Notes under the pieces: generated by a model
What the model saw: only the letters and a program-made list of their open reading frames with translations
Told to the model about the DNA's origin: nothing
The model's database searches: none
Assembly: GCA_002221725.1 (NCBI GenBank)
Contig: NJFT01000180.1
Location: 19,943 to 83,942 of the forward strand
Direction of reading: 5' to 3'
DNA: 64,000 nt
Source of the DNA: Scedosporium boydii
Lineage: Eukaryota; Ascomycota; Sordariomycetes; Microascales; Microascaceae
Shown: positions 1-11,552 of the stretch, in pieces
How the letters are laid out: every line of letters begins with the position of its first letter
Numbering within the stretch: position 1 is the stretch's first letter
Translations under genes and position numbers: made by a program

Positions 1-3000
1 GCTCCGGCCAAAAACATGGCTCTGGATGTTTTAGGCACTATGGGCGCCGCAATCTCCAGGTTACGATCGACTGTCCGCAAGGCTGCGAGTACGCTGGATG
101 GCGGCGATTCGGATGATCTCGGACGTTTCCTCTCGGAGCTGGCTATGACTGCCCTAGAACAACGGGCTCGTGTTGAATATGCGGTTTCCTGGTCCGGCCC
201 TTACCGCGTAGCTCTCGAGCATCTAGAGGAAAAATGCGCCAATGATCCCCATCTCCAGAGCGCCATATCTTTGGTAACTTGCGATTGGGCAAATAAAATC
301 TGCACCGGGTACAATTCCCTGGAAGGCGATGATGAGGAGCGAGACAGGGAATTTGGACGGCTTGCTTATCGGCTTCGGATGATGCTTGACGATCGACAGT
401 GGATGTCCAAGGAATACACCTTCAAGACGGTATCGGCGACTCATTCCAGGCTCGCGTATGCCGTTGTTCTTCTCCGATCCCAACTTTGCGAATCGTTTAA
501 CGCCATCTTGAACATTGTTCTGGGCGCAATGGCCAGCGACCAGGCTACGGTTCGAAGCAAGAGTTTAAAGAGCGTCAATCAAGTCTTGGAAACCGATCCT
601 GCGATTCTGGATGGTGACTCCGTCGTCATTCATCTTATTCTTCAATGTGCGAGCGATTCTTCGCCGCAGGTCCGAGACTCGGCCTTGGGTCTGATCGGCA
701 AATGCATGTCGATGCGACCACACCTCGAGGAACAGCTAACAGATCGGGTTGTCGACCGGTTTATGGATGCCGGTATTGGGGTTCGGAAGAGGGCGATGAA
801 GCTTGCGCGAGATATTTATTTACGAAACAAGAACAGAGCTATCCGGGTGGCAATCGCGAGCGGCTTGCTGCTACGAGTGCAAGATCCGGATGAGAGTGTC
901 AGGGACCTTGCTCGTCAAATGATCGAGGAGATTTGGTTTGCGCCATTTTACTATCATGCTGAGGACACGCCAGCCTTCCAGGCCTCCCTAACCGACCATG
1001 TGAGCCTCATGATTCAAGTGAGTAAGGCGGGACACGCATCGGCCGTTCTTGACAAGGTTCTCCAATCTGTACTAGGGCCACAGACCAAGCCAGCTGAAGG
1101 ACCTTTTGCGGTATGCACGAAACTCGTGGCTACGATGTTCGAGCTTATCAACTCGCTCGACTCTGATGACCCTGCGGTTCCTTCAGGTCGGGACGCCCTC
1201 CAAGTTCTCATGACTTTCGCCAAGGCGGAGCCCAAGTTGTTCACCTTTGAGCAGATTAAGCTCTTGAAGCCTCACCTCTCGAATTTCACTACCATGGAAG
1301 ACCTCCATGTATTTCGGGCGGCTGTTGTTATCTATCGGCGTGTCCTGCCTCAACTTCCTGCTGTGCACACACAATTTTTCATGGAGGTACGAACTCAGCT
1401 CCTTGCAAGCATTGCTAAGATCAGCAAAGTCCTCCTGGACGATGTTGTAGCCTGTGTGTGGATTGTCTGCGGCGTCCTCAATACTATCACTCCGCTGGCG
1501 CGGCTCTCACTTTCTAGTCTCGTGGGTATCCAGAAACTTCGTCAGGTACCGCTTAGCGCGCAGAATATTAAAGTATTCCAGCGTTACTCGATCATTGTCG
1601 GAATGATTGGCAAGCACTGCGATCTAGATAGCCAAGCCGACGTCTTCAAGGAGAGGTTTCCCAAATGGAAAGGGAAGAGCGTGCCCGGCTTGATGGTGGA
1701 TTGCCTACTTCCTTTTGCAACTCCAGATCGTCCAGAGGATGCTCGGAAAGCTGCCCTTGATGCGGTGGGTCTAATTTGCCAGGCTTGGCCGCGCACGTAC
1801 GTATCGCCGAACGTCTACACGACATTCCAGCAGGTGTTCGACGAGAAGATTCCTGCATTGGAGGATATGATTCTTTCGTCGTTCAAGGAATTCCTTCTCA
1901 ATGAGGAGAGGCGTTCCGAGGCTGCAACAGCAGCTGCGGCCGCTGGTAATTCGGAAGGTGAAAAGAAACGCGAACTCACAGTTATGGGCGGCACAAACTA
2001 TGATGATGTCGCGAGTGCCACTACACAGCGTTTCCTTAAGGAACTCACGCGCATCTCCCTCGCGACCCAAGATGACCACGCTTTCCTCGCCGTGGAGGTT
2101 CTTGGCAGCATCAACCGACAGGGCCTCGTTCATCCAAAAGAAACCGGTGTTACGCTTATTACTCTGCAAACATCATCTAACCCCAAGATATCCGAGCTCG
2201 CCTACCAGGAGTACAAATCTCTACACGAGAAGCATGAAACTGTTCTTGAAAGGGAGTACGCCAAGGCCGTCCAGTCTGCGTTTGCCTACCAACGGGATAT
2301 CGCGAAGGACATGCGCGGGGCAACGACGAATCCTTTCCAATCGAAGCTTCACCTGTTGACGGAAATTCTGAAGATTAGCAAGTCAAGGAACCGGCAGAAG
2401 TTCCTAGAAAAGCTATGCCAGCAGGTAGACTTTGACACGACGAAGCTGGATGTCCGGCAGAACCCCCCATACCACGTGGCTTTCAGCAGGTTCATTATTG
2501 AGAACTTGGCATTCTTCGAGTACATGACCATCGGCGAAGTCCTGACTACCGTGACGGCCATGGAGAAAACTGTTACGGGCACAGGGACATCCATCGCGCA
2601 CATTATAGAGACCGAGGTCTTCAATGTCCGCATGGATGTAGACCAGCCACCACCTCCACCAGCCGGTCAACAGCCTGGAGTAGGTGACCAAATCAATTGT
2701 GCGCCGCTGAAGCCAGCTCTTCCCAAGCTCAGCATCGACCAGAGGAAATTCCGTCAACTCACTTCTGGAGCCATAATATTACTTGCTCTGTGGGAGGCCC
2801 GGACATACCTACGACGTCTATACGGTCTAGGCACGCAACGGCGCGATCCCAAGGCGAAAGCTGCGGCTAAGGACATGGCCAAGTCTCCAGTCAAGGTCCA
2901 AGGCATTACCGGTGATAAATTCTGGGAAGAGGTCGCCTCCCACATGACTGGGCTTGATTCGCAGGAGAAAATGATAGAAAAATGCCGCGCTTTCGTCGAT

Positions 3001-3255
3001 CTCCTTAATGTCGACCACGAGTTCAAGGTTGCCGACGAAGATGATGATATGGATGGGGACATGGCTGGGACGCCTAGTGAAGAGGAGGATGAAGGCGCAC
3101 CCCCTGAAAGAGGCCGTAAGCGTAAGGGCACTGGGACGCCTGGCGGGAGGAAGAAGCGCGCTCGTTCCACATCGCGGCCGCGGCCGAGAGGTCGGCCGCG
3201 GAAGCAGAGTATGGATACTGATGCGGCTGGCGATGCGGACCAAAGCTGGTTTTAG
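1..3255 (+). CDS. SCC2: Cohesin loading factor Scc2/Mis4/Nipped-B, C-terminal part (5' truncated by window edge)
   Basis: Scc2 with Scc4 loads the cohesin ring onto chromosomes in the nucleus. The frame is open from base 1, and the first Met in view (base 16) is internal, so the gene begins upstream; about 1,084 codons are visible of a family length near 1,700-1,900. The visible part is a helical HEAT-repeat array (for example 'SSPQVRDSALGLIGKC' and 'DPDESVRDLARQMIEEIW'), followed by the conserved Nipped-B C-terminal region. The extreme C-terminus is acidic (EDDDMDGDM, EEEDEG), then strongly basic, with an AT-hook-like core RPRGRPRK about 20 residues before the TAG stop at 3253-3255. No intron is needed in this part. 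The next gene, IML1, is convergent. Family assignment rests on the whole C-terminal pattern as I recognise it; HEAT proteins are easily confused, but the length and order fit Scc2 well. Confidence 0.88.
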   Translation, partial: APAKNMALDVLGTMGAAISRLRSTVRKAASTLDGGDSDDLGRFLSELAMTALEQRARVEYAVSWSGPYRVALEHLEEKCANDPHLQSAISLVTCDWANKICTGYNSLEGDDEERDREFGRLAYRLRMMLDDRQWMSKEYTFKTVSATHSRLAYAVVLLRSQLCESFNAILNIVLGAMASDQATVRSKSLKSVNQVLETDPAILDGDSVVIHLILQCASDSSPQVRDSALGLIGKCMSMRPHLEEQLTDRVVDRFMDAGIGVRKRAMKLARDIYLRNKNRAIRVAIASGLLLRVQDPDESVRDLARQMIEEIWFAPFYYHAEDTPAFQASLTDHVSLMIQVSKAGHASAVLDKVLQSVLGPQTKPAEGPFAVCTKLVATMFELINSLDSDDPAVPSGRDALQVLMTFAKAEPKLFTFEQIKLLKPHLSNFTTMEDLHVFRAAVVIYRRVLPQLPAVHTQFFMEVRTQLLASIAKISKVLLDDVVACVWIVCGVLNTITPLARLSLSSLVGIQKLRQVPLSAQNIKVFQRYSIIVGMIGKHCDLDSQADVFKERFPKWKGKSVPGLMVDCLLPFATPDRPEDARKAALDAVGLICQAWPRTYVSPNVYTTFQQVFDEKIPALEDMILSSFKEFLLNEERRSEAATAAAAAGNSEGEKKRELTVMGGTNYDDVASATTQRFLKELTRISLATQDDHAFLAVEVLGSINRQGLVHPKETGVTLITLQTSSNPKISELAYQEYKSLHEKHETVLEREYAKAVQSAFAYQRDIAKDMRGATTNPFQSKLHLLTEILKISKSRNRQKFLEKLCQQVDFDTTKLDVRQNPPYHVAFSRFIIENLAFFEYMTIGEVLTTVTAMEKTVTGTGTSIAHIIETEVFNVRMDVDQPPPPPAGQQPGVGDQINCAPLKPALPKLSIDQRKFRQLTSGAIILLALWEARTYLRRLYGLGTQRRDPKAKAAAKDMAKSPVKVQGITGDKFWEEVASHMTGLDSQEKMIEKCRAFVDLLNVDHEFKVADEDDDMDGDMAGTPSEEEDEGAPPERGRKRKGTGTPGGRKKRARSTSRPRPRGRPRKQSMDTDAAGDADQSWF

Positions 3256-4036
3256 ACCTCGGGTCGAGGGAACTGTCTTCTCCCATATCGGGCCGCCCTT
3301 TCCTTAGGTGAGATGGTGCCTGGTGCGGATCTAGGACAGAAAGAGACATTTTGGTCTCATGGGCTTATATGATTTCGGTTGCTCATTATGATTTTCAACT
3401 TTGCTGGACCGTACCTCTTCTTTTTCTTTCCTTCTGTTTCACTGCTTTTGGGGTGAGAGCTAGATCTTCGTTCTTTGGACTCGGCATTTCAGTTCCTATC
3501 TGTCAGGCGTTTTGGGGATGGTTCAAGGGGTACATTGGCGGCATTTACTTCATTTTCTTTCCCCCATCATGGAAGGTGGGAGATATGGGTGTTTTTGAGC
3601 TCTTCCCTTTAGTGAAGAAGGGGATGATTTCTTTCTGCGTTTTAAAAACTAGGAACCCGGAAGGGGGAGCGGTTGAGGTTCGTCGCGCTTGATCTGCTTG
3701 CTATATTATTATTGTATTTTTAGACGAATACCATGAAGACCTCGAGGTTTCAATAGACCGCGACGATGGCTTTTACCAGCAATTCTGTGTTCCTCCTCTG
3801 GTGCTCTTTTTGTGCCATATTAGTGAGGCGGATTTCGTCTTGGAATACTCTTTTCACTTCACATAGATGACGATACTAATCTGGAAATCTCAAGCCTCCG
3901 TTGCTTCAGATATTAACAGCGTATCGATCATTAAAGAATTCCGCTACAAGATCCGCCAACAATCATCACCAAGTACATGTACATTATAAAAAAACTTTCC
4001 CACATCAAACCCCGTACTTCATACACTTCAATCGAC
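3256..4036. other. Convergent 3' intergenic region, SCC2 / IML1
   Basis: This 0.78 kb lies between the stop codons of two convergent genes and must hold both 3' UTRs and poly(A) sites. It is T-rich on the + strand over about 3410-3600. The longest open frame (3351-3692, 113 codons) has no recognisable domain and I read it as UTR. Confidence 0.6.
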
Positions 4037-7000
4037 TCACCCAGTCCGCCCACCAAGCCCAATCCCATCCTGCACACTCTTCCTCCTCAGCGCCGCAAGC
4101 CCCAACCCAATCGGCGGCGGTCCCGCCCCAGTCCTACTCGGACTCACCTCCCTCAACACGCCCGGCGGCAACCCCAACGTGGGAATATTCGCCTCGGGCA
4201 CGACCTCCAACCAGCCCCCGGGGCCAAACACCGCCGGAGCGTTATGACTACTAGCAGAAGTAGGGTTGGCGGTGATGGGGCCGATGACGCGAGGCGTCTG
4301 GGCCGTCTGCGGGCCCTTCTCGAGAGTTTCCTTGTAAAACGCCTCGAGGCGAGTCGCGTCGCGGCAGAAGTGGTCGAGCTCGTCCTTGATGGCCTCCGGG
4401 TCGGCGGATTTGGTGATGGACGCTGTGGCGCCCGCGCCCATGTCCGCTCCTGCGGGCGTGGGGCGGATCAGCGGGGAGCTTACGTGGGAGGTGGCGGCTG
4501 CTTTGACGAGGGGGCTGGCGGGTGGGGCTATGGGCTCGGGAATGTAGCTTCCGATGGAGGACATCATCCTGTTTGTCGGTCTTTCAGGGGCGCTACTGCC
4601 ACCGCCGCCACCGTTGCTGTTGTTTGTAGTAGTATTGGTGGATGCGTCCTTCATGTCCTTTTCGCGGTTGTAGATGCCGCGGTTGTTGCACAGGCTATTG
4701 TTCATGAGGAGGAAGTCTCCCTCGCTGGTGATCTCGGCAAGCAGCACGCCCGAGCGGTGGATGTACTGACAGTACTTGAAGTCCGGGTATCCCCACGAGT
4801 ACCTCACGTCCACATTACTCGGGAAATTAGACGCAGATTCGTAGTCCAGCACAAAATCGAACTTGCGCAAGATAGCCTTTTGGTAGTAGAACTTGCAGGT
4901 GATCGCCTGGGACGGGTGCCCGGAGGGATCCGAGTACTCGTCAGGGCATTGCGTCGGCGGAGGCACCCCGAGCTTGACGAGGTACGGCCTCTTGAACGGG
5001 TTGATGTTCATGATGGTGCACGCCTCCTTGATGGGCACCTCGACGAGGCGCAGTCCGAATCCGGCGGCTTCTCGGGCCCAGCTCTCGACAGCGTCCTCGA
5101 TGAGCTTGGCCGTGACGTTCATCCATTCGATCCTGATGTGGTAGCAGGCATCAGGGTTGTGGAGTCGGTCGTAGTGTAGATTGATCCTTTCCGGTCTGTA
5201 CGAACGCTTCCAGCGATCAACATCGTACTTCATGACTTTGCTCAGCATCACCCGGGGCTTATCCCTCTGCTTCCCGCCAGCTATGGGCGTCATCAGCGGG
5301 GTCGATGCAGCGGATGCCGGTAAAGATTGAGGCTCGTCATGCATCGCTGTAGTCCTCGTCACCCGAGGCGAGTCCCGTATGGGTGTTTCTATGGCAGGCG
5401 TAGGCGGCGCAGTGTAATCTCTTCTTTTCGTGTTGAACCAGCTCGATGATACTGCCGGGGCCTTGGCGTACTCCTCGGAAATCTGGTAAAAATACTGACC
5501 ATCGCGGAAGTCGTGGCGCTTTTCGACGTGCACAAATAGTCCGGAGCTCTTCTCCTTCCTTTCTTTACTACTACTACTATCCTTCTCCTTATCTTTCGCT
5601 TTTGAGCTCTCCTCATCGGACACCATGAGCATCTTACCCAGAGCTTCGGCCTCTTCTCGGCTTTCGAGATCTTCAAAGTTGTCAAGGAGCCAAGTAGTCA
5701 TATCCGACCCGATGAAACAGTTATTATGGAGCCGCAAATGCCACCTTCGATTTTGCATCCTCACGCCACCGCTTTCAACTGGCTGCTGAATCGCCTCCGC
5801 GAGCGTTGCAATATTGAGGCTAGACCTGCGGAAACGCTCCCTTTGCGAGAGAAGTTGGCCTCTTCGGGGAACGCCCTCTAGGCCTTCAATAAGAGGGAGA
5901 GTCTCGAGCTCTGCGGCAATAACCACAGATGGATCTTCTGTCTTGAACACGATATCCAGCGGGTTAGGATCCCTACGCCGGCGCGGAGCCATCGACTGAT
6001 ACCGTCTCTCGGAAGGCGCCACGTATCGGTGCTTTTGCCAAAATTGAGCGAGGCGCCTGATGCCCTCGAGGCGAATCTCTTCTGGGCTGTCCTCTTCGTG
6101 GATCCTCGGCAGCAACGACGCTCGAAGCTCAACGGGGATGAGGACGAACCTTGCCCTCCAAAACCTTAAATTCTCCGTCATCTCATCCGTATGACCCGCC
6201 AGATACGAGTCGATGTAGTTCCAGTCCCTCTCCGGGCGGGGTGTGGCGAGGTCTAGCTCCCGGGTCCGGTAGATCGTGTCCAAGATAGTCCGAATTGCCG
6301 GTTTGTACATAGCCGGGGAAGCAGCGGAATGGGCCACCGTAGCCGGCGGTTTCCTTGAGTATATGTTGACCTCCACCTCTGAGCTATTCACGCATGAGAG
6401 CTGATGTATGGTATTGCCAACAGACATGAAGACGCTGGCGCCATCTTCCAACTTCTGATCGCGGGTGAATATGTCGGCAACCTTGAGGAGTTTCTGACCG
6501 AATGCCTTGGCGACGGCTGGACCGACAATCACCTGGAAACCCTGCGCAAGCCGCAAACTCACCAACTCCCTCAGGAAGTCTTCTCGACTCTTGGGCTCCT
6601 CAACCAGATCATCATCCTCATTCTGGGCTATGTTGTACGGTTTGCACTCGTAGTCCTTCTCGAATTGAGCTTTCGTGGGGAAGTACTCCGTAGTCAAGGG
6701 AACGGCAGCCGGGCAGCACAACGCCTTCCACTTCATCATCTTCATTTTGGAAGTTCGAGGGAAGACGTGTTGCCATCGACTGTATAGCATTGTATCATCG
6801 ACTCTGTGCGTGTCCGGGTTAGAAGGGTTAAGGACGGTCAGCCACGGCAAGATGGCGGACGCAGGAGACAAGGTAGGTGGGAAGTCGGGTAGTGCACCAG
6901 CTCTGAGTTTGCTGTTGTACACTTTCTGCGCATCCTCAGCCCTGAGGACGCTAGAGAACTTGGCATCACGATCTTCATTTCTCCGGCTCTTACGCGCGAG

Positions 7001-9876
7001 GGGAGACGTCGTAGCTGCCCAGTCCGGCTTCTGTTGGGTGGCCGGTTCAGGTGGACCTGCGGTATGGCTCGTCTTTTTGATAATTGGGATGCTTGGCGTC
7101 GACGGCATTGCACCAACTGTCGACTCCATGGGAGCCCCCAAGAAAGCTTGTGCGGGGAATGGCGCAGGCCGCTTGCCGATCGACCGGGGAGACGCTGGCC
7201 TGCCCCTGAGCGACGGGTGATTACTAGTCGTTTGAGAGGACGCTGACGAGTGCAATTCGGGTCGTGACGAACTGCTAGACGCACTGACCGTTTCGATGTG
7301 CACCTCAGCTACGGACGCCTTTGGCGCGGCTATTCCAAATCCACGGTTGCCAAGACTGATGTGTCGCATGAGCTTCTGTGATTTCGTCGGCGAAGTTGGA
7401 GGTTGTGCAGGAGCAACCACTGGGGTTGTGCTGCTAACACCACTCGTACTCTTCGCCGGACTGAGGAGCGAGGTAGTGACCTTGGACTTCTCGCCCAGAT
7501 TGACAGACAACTTGCGACTAGCTGCTTTCGACTTCGATGCGGCGGGTTTCCTCTCAGGCAGGGAAGTGCCGAAAAGCCCCGAGTCTTCCACCAGCTGACG
7601 GCGGGCACTATCATCTAACTCGCGACTGTTCCTGTGATGGTGGATAACACGCCGCGACGATGGGAGTTTGGCGCGGGAATTATCAAACTCTTGGAGCTGT
7701 TTCCAGATCGACCTCTCGCCAGGTTTGAGCATACGGTCCGGAACAAACTTGATGAACCCGTATACATGATCAAACAAAGTGTCAGGAGCGCGTTGAAGTG
7801 GAATATGTGCCACCTCATCCGTCCCAGTCTGGCGGGGGCGCTGCGTGCCGCCTCCTTCCGTGACTCCATTGGAAGGGAAAAAAGGGTCGGACATTAAGGG
7901 TACTGTCTCGATCTCATTCGTCTCCAGCACGCTGCGCATCTGCAAATCGTACATTCTGCATCGAATAGGGAAGTCTTCGTTGTTCTTTTCTTCGTGACCA
8001 CCATCTGGGACAGATAGCGCGATGCCTTGGTAGGACAAGTTATCACCAGATGCACCAGATGTGCCAGTCCAATAAGACACATGAAGCCATTGGGGAACAG
8101 CGTAGCACCACTCATCAGCTTGGCGGTGCGTGGTAAAATAATCGGAGCGGTGGATCAAGTCTAGGCCCTTCGAAGGAGAGAATGATCCGCCAAATGATTG
8201 ATAACTTCCAGCAATAGGTGTTCCCCCTTGTCTCGGCGTACTACTTCGACTATGAGGCCATCTTTCTTTCTCCATTTCCGCATAGTGCGGGTTGCGGTAT
8301 TTAAAGAGTGGCACCGAATGGAGAGGAATTTTGGGGACGCAGATCAAGTCGATACCAATGCCGTTCCCAACGAGGGATTCGGTAGTTCTCCGTAAGGCTT
8401 CATAGTCAACTTCAAAAACACCAGGACCGGGGCTGATAACCACAATAGAGATTCCTGTCCTAACGAGATCCCGGTCGATGTAATCGTTCGCGAACTGTGA
8501 TGAGGCAAGACTAATCGCCTCAAGAAAGTTCCCATACATTGCCAAGCATGGCTCAGACTTGACGTGGCTCGGCGGGATTATTTTGCCGCTCGAGTCTTTG
8601 GTGTGAGACACGAATGCGCTATCGGGTCGTTGGTGATGTAGACTTATATCGCGACGGAAAACGTTAAATTCCTTCTTCAGTTGCTTCAGGATGGTGGCCC
8701 ACTCGATACTAGTCATTTCGTTGACTACAACGCGGTAAAAGTCCTTATACGGCCGCTTCATCCCCGACGGCTGGACGCCAGTATAATAGTCGCCGTCAGT
8801 AGCGGAAACGACTAGGTCGTCGCTGAGTCCGGTGTCGTATTCGACGCGGGCGAAGAGCACAATGGTAACCAGGTGTCTAACTTTCAGAAGGGCCCATTTC
8901 TTAAATACGGCAGGCAGAAAGCCATTGACGACCTTGTTGAACATGATCTCGCCGGATCCATCAGAGTCGAAATCCCACATCTCACGAGACATCTGTATGA
9001 AGAGAACATATCGAGCTGACTCGCTTCGAAAGATAGGCCGAGTGTTACGCGAAAAGAAAGCGGAATGAACCTTGTGACCGTCAACGAATACCGCTGTTAC
9101 CTGGGCTTTGATGCTTCCCATAAACAGGATCGATTCTCCTTTATAAACGGTCCGCTCAGTGAGCTCCCCGACGGTCATTCGCCACATATCAGCTCTGGAG
9201 AGATATTGATCGCGAAAGCTCAGCTCCACATGGGATGCCTCGATTGCTGGGTTATTCTCGTCAACCTAGTTTTCAATAGTTAATACGACGCAGTGCCATT
9301 GTATATGATATCTGAGACAAGATGATGACGTACAGGAGCTAGGATGACGGGGGTCCCGCTCTTCATTCCAAAGTTGCCGGCGATGTGCTTAGCCACGTAT
9401 ACCTCGATATGAGGATGCCGCGTCTTTTGCTCCTTAGACATGTCCTTTGCATAAAATACATATCGGTGTTTGGAGAGGTCGCATTCCACCTCCCGAGCGG
9501 GCGCCGGCTTGCTGCCGCGTCCATGATCCGTGAACACCTGCTTGCTTTGGGGATTGGACGTCTTATCGGGTTCAGGCTTTAGCACAGATATCGATACAAG
9601 AGTGCCAGGCTTGATGTCGCCGCCAAGATGGTCCAAGTTCAACAGCACTTCATCGCGCGAGTAACTATCGTTCACAGTAACGGTACACTTTCGTTCGAGC
9701 TTTCGCTTGCGACAGGCGGCGGACTCGGTACGAGCTGTGGACTGAGTCGAGGCAGTATCTGGCGATCTAGGCGCGTCGGTCGAGCCACGATCTACACTTG
9801 CTCTGCTAAACTGTCGGATATGGGGAGTGCGTCCACTTCTCCGACCGGACGGGGTCGGGGGCGCATTGCGTGGCAT
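4037..9876 (-). CDS. IML1: Vacuolar SEACIT/GATOR1 subunit Iml1 (DEPDC5 orthologue), two exons
   Basis: Iml1 (DEPDC5 in animals) is the catalytic GAP subunit of SEACIT/GATOR1; with Npr2-Npr3 it inactivates Gtr1/RagA at the vacuole and so restrains TORC1 when amino acids are scarce. Exon 1 is 9876-9334 and exon 2 is 9265-4037; the 68-bp intron has donor GTACGT, branch-like TTAAC and acceptor CTAG, and joins ...VILAP to VDENNPAIE in phase 0. The start is the first ATG of the exon (MPRNAPPTP). The protein is about 1,923 residues, close to other fungal Iml1. The N-terminal IML1 domain begins near residue 190 ([16 protein letters not shown]); a DEP domain lies at about 1340-1445 ([14 protein letters not shown]) and carries a Lys/Ser-rich insertion ([16 protein letters not shown]); the conserved C-terminal domain is about 1525-1710 ([16 protein letters not shown]). 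The tail is low-complexity. Very large open frames on the + strand here are antisense shadows. Confidence 0.93.
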
Positions 9877-11552
9877 AGGGATCTGAATCGAGGGTCGCAC
9901 TTCGTTACGGAGGGGGGCTCGAGCTCTGAGCGACTAATAACACCATCCCGACTTCGATAGATTTGCCGATTGAGGCAGTCGAATGACTGAGAAATTGTAT
10001 GGAGGCCCTGAATGGATCCCGGATCGGTATCTTATGTCATTGGTAATTTTGAACAAGTTGATCAACAGCACTAGATAGATACTGACATGGAGGCTGCGTT
10101 ATTGTTAAGCTCACGAAGGTGCTTGACGTGAGGACGACAAGGTGATGGAGCGGCAGAATATCCCCACAACTCACCACCGCCTTCCGTATCTAGAGACGCC
10201 AAGACAACCCATTCGGAACAGGTCCCTGGATTGATGACTAAGCATTTCTTCTGCCTCAAATCCCCGTTGACACAAAATCCGGTCGGAGTTGCCAGCCTTC
10301 TTAACTCCGCCCCTCCATGAAGACGACACCAACCATCCACCACCATGTTATGGGCCTCAGAGCAGTCAGACTCATCTCCTAGGACATTCTCGGAGATTTG
10401 GACCGACAAAAGAGCCCGCATAGAGAATCACCCGGCCGCTCGCCTGCATGAGTCCATCCCGAGATCGGGCAAGAAGCTGGCCGGGATTGGGAAGTGCGAA
10501 TGCCGGCTGCCGGGCTTACACAGCGTCACCAGCACCGGAATAATTCGAAGCGGCCCGTTCATCTGTGCGCCAGGAGTGCAGGCCGGGCAGATCGTCAACT
10601 TTCCCTCGCTTTCTGAGCGGATTCACAGAATTCGATGCGCCTCCGAATCCCGCATTGTTTTGAGTATTTCTTCCTAACTTTCGGGGCCGGCCCCCCTCCT
10701 CGTAAATCTTGTAATCTCGACTCTGTAAACTCGTCTCGTTATTGTAAAAAAAGCCGCTTCATTGAAATTCCATCCTTTCTTTTGTCGTTTGTCGTTTCAC
10801 GGGAAACCCTGCTGCAGCCCACCCATCTGCTTCAAGATTGAACGGCCCAACATTCTTTCTAAGTAGTCAAAGCCGACATCCACATTCTGGTCATTGACGG
10901 ACACGCCCCACTGGAGCAAGGAACATCTGCCTTTGACACGAGCGGTCAACCCTAGTCCAGCAGCCTGACCAGACCACATCTCACCGACTATCCCCTTCGA
11001 TCTTTGAATAACTCTCCAGCTCCTTCCTGGAGTCTCACAGACGTTTCCTAACCGGACGGATACCAACATTGACAGCAAACTTTGGGAATACAACTCCGTA
11101 CGGGTGTTCTCTTCCCGCCCTTGTCCTATCACCCAGGCTTGTTAGTTGTTACTCTTCTCCTGAGAGTTGCCCAACCTCATCGTCCTCCCTGAAGCAGATC
11201 AGGAAGGTGCACAGCATCCCTTCTGCCGCTCTATTTCCCTTTTCATTTCAACACTGTCCAACGTACGTGGACGAGCGTGAGAGCGGCCCGCATAACGCCT
11301 AATTTCTCCTCGTCTTCATTCCAGCGAGCCTACCAACCACGGGCCATTGCCGATCTATGGGAAAGACGGTCGACTCTTGAGTCCTGTCGGTTATATAACT
11401 CCTTTCACCGAACCCCGGTTCGACCTTGCTTGTCGCCCACTACTTCTATCGTTCCTCGATAGTCATCCAGGGCATCTATCCTTTGTCCACTTCCGTTTAA
11501 TCGCAATCTACCCTCTTCCACAATCAGAGAGCCATCGGAGAACGCTCCCAAA
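9877..11552. other. Divergent intergenic region, IML1 / zinc transporter
   Basis: This 1.68 kb separates two genes that diverge, so it should hold both promoters. The side nearest the zinc transporter (about 11100-11550) is C/T-rich on the + strand, as is common for fungal promoters and leaders. A 116-codon Cys-containing frame on the minus strand (10421-10071) has neither a signal peptide nor a recognisable fold; I do not call it a gene. No RNA gene is seen. Confidence 0.5.
9905..9946 (-). promoter_or_regulatory. Possible upstream ORF in the IML1 leader
   Basis: An ATG at 9946 opens a 13-codon frame ending in TAA at 9905, 28 bases before the IML1 start. It would act as a uORF if transcription starts upstream of 9946, which the sequence cannot show. 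The peptide is MVLLVAQSSSPPP. Confidence 0.3.

Noticed and set aside
3977..5179. 400-codon open frame on the + strand
   Set aside because: It is antisense to the IML1 C-terminus, is Arg/Val/Gly-rich without a domain, and arises from the coding bias of IML1.
10071..10421. Cys-containing 116-codon frame on the minus strand, considered as a small secreted protein
   Set aside because: The N-terminus (MRALLSVQISENVLGDES) is not a signal peptide, codon use is unremarkable and it sits in a promoter region.
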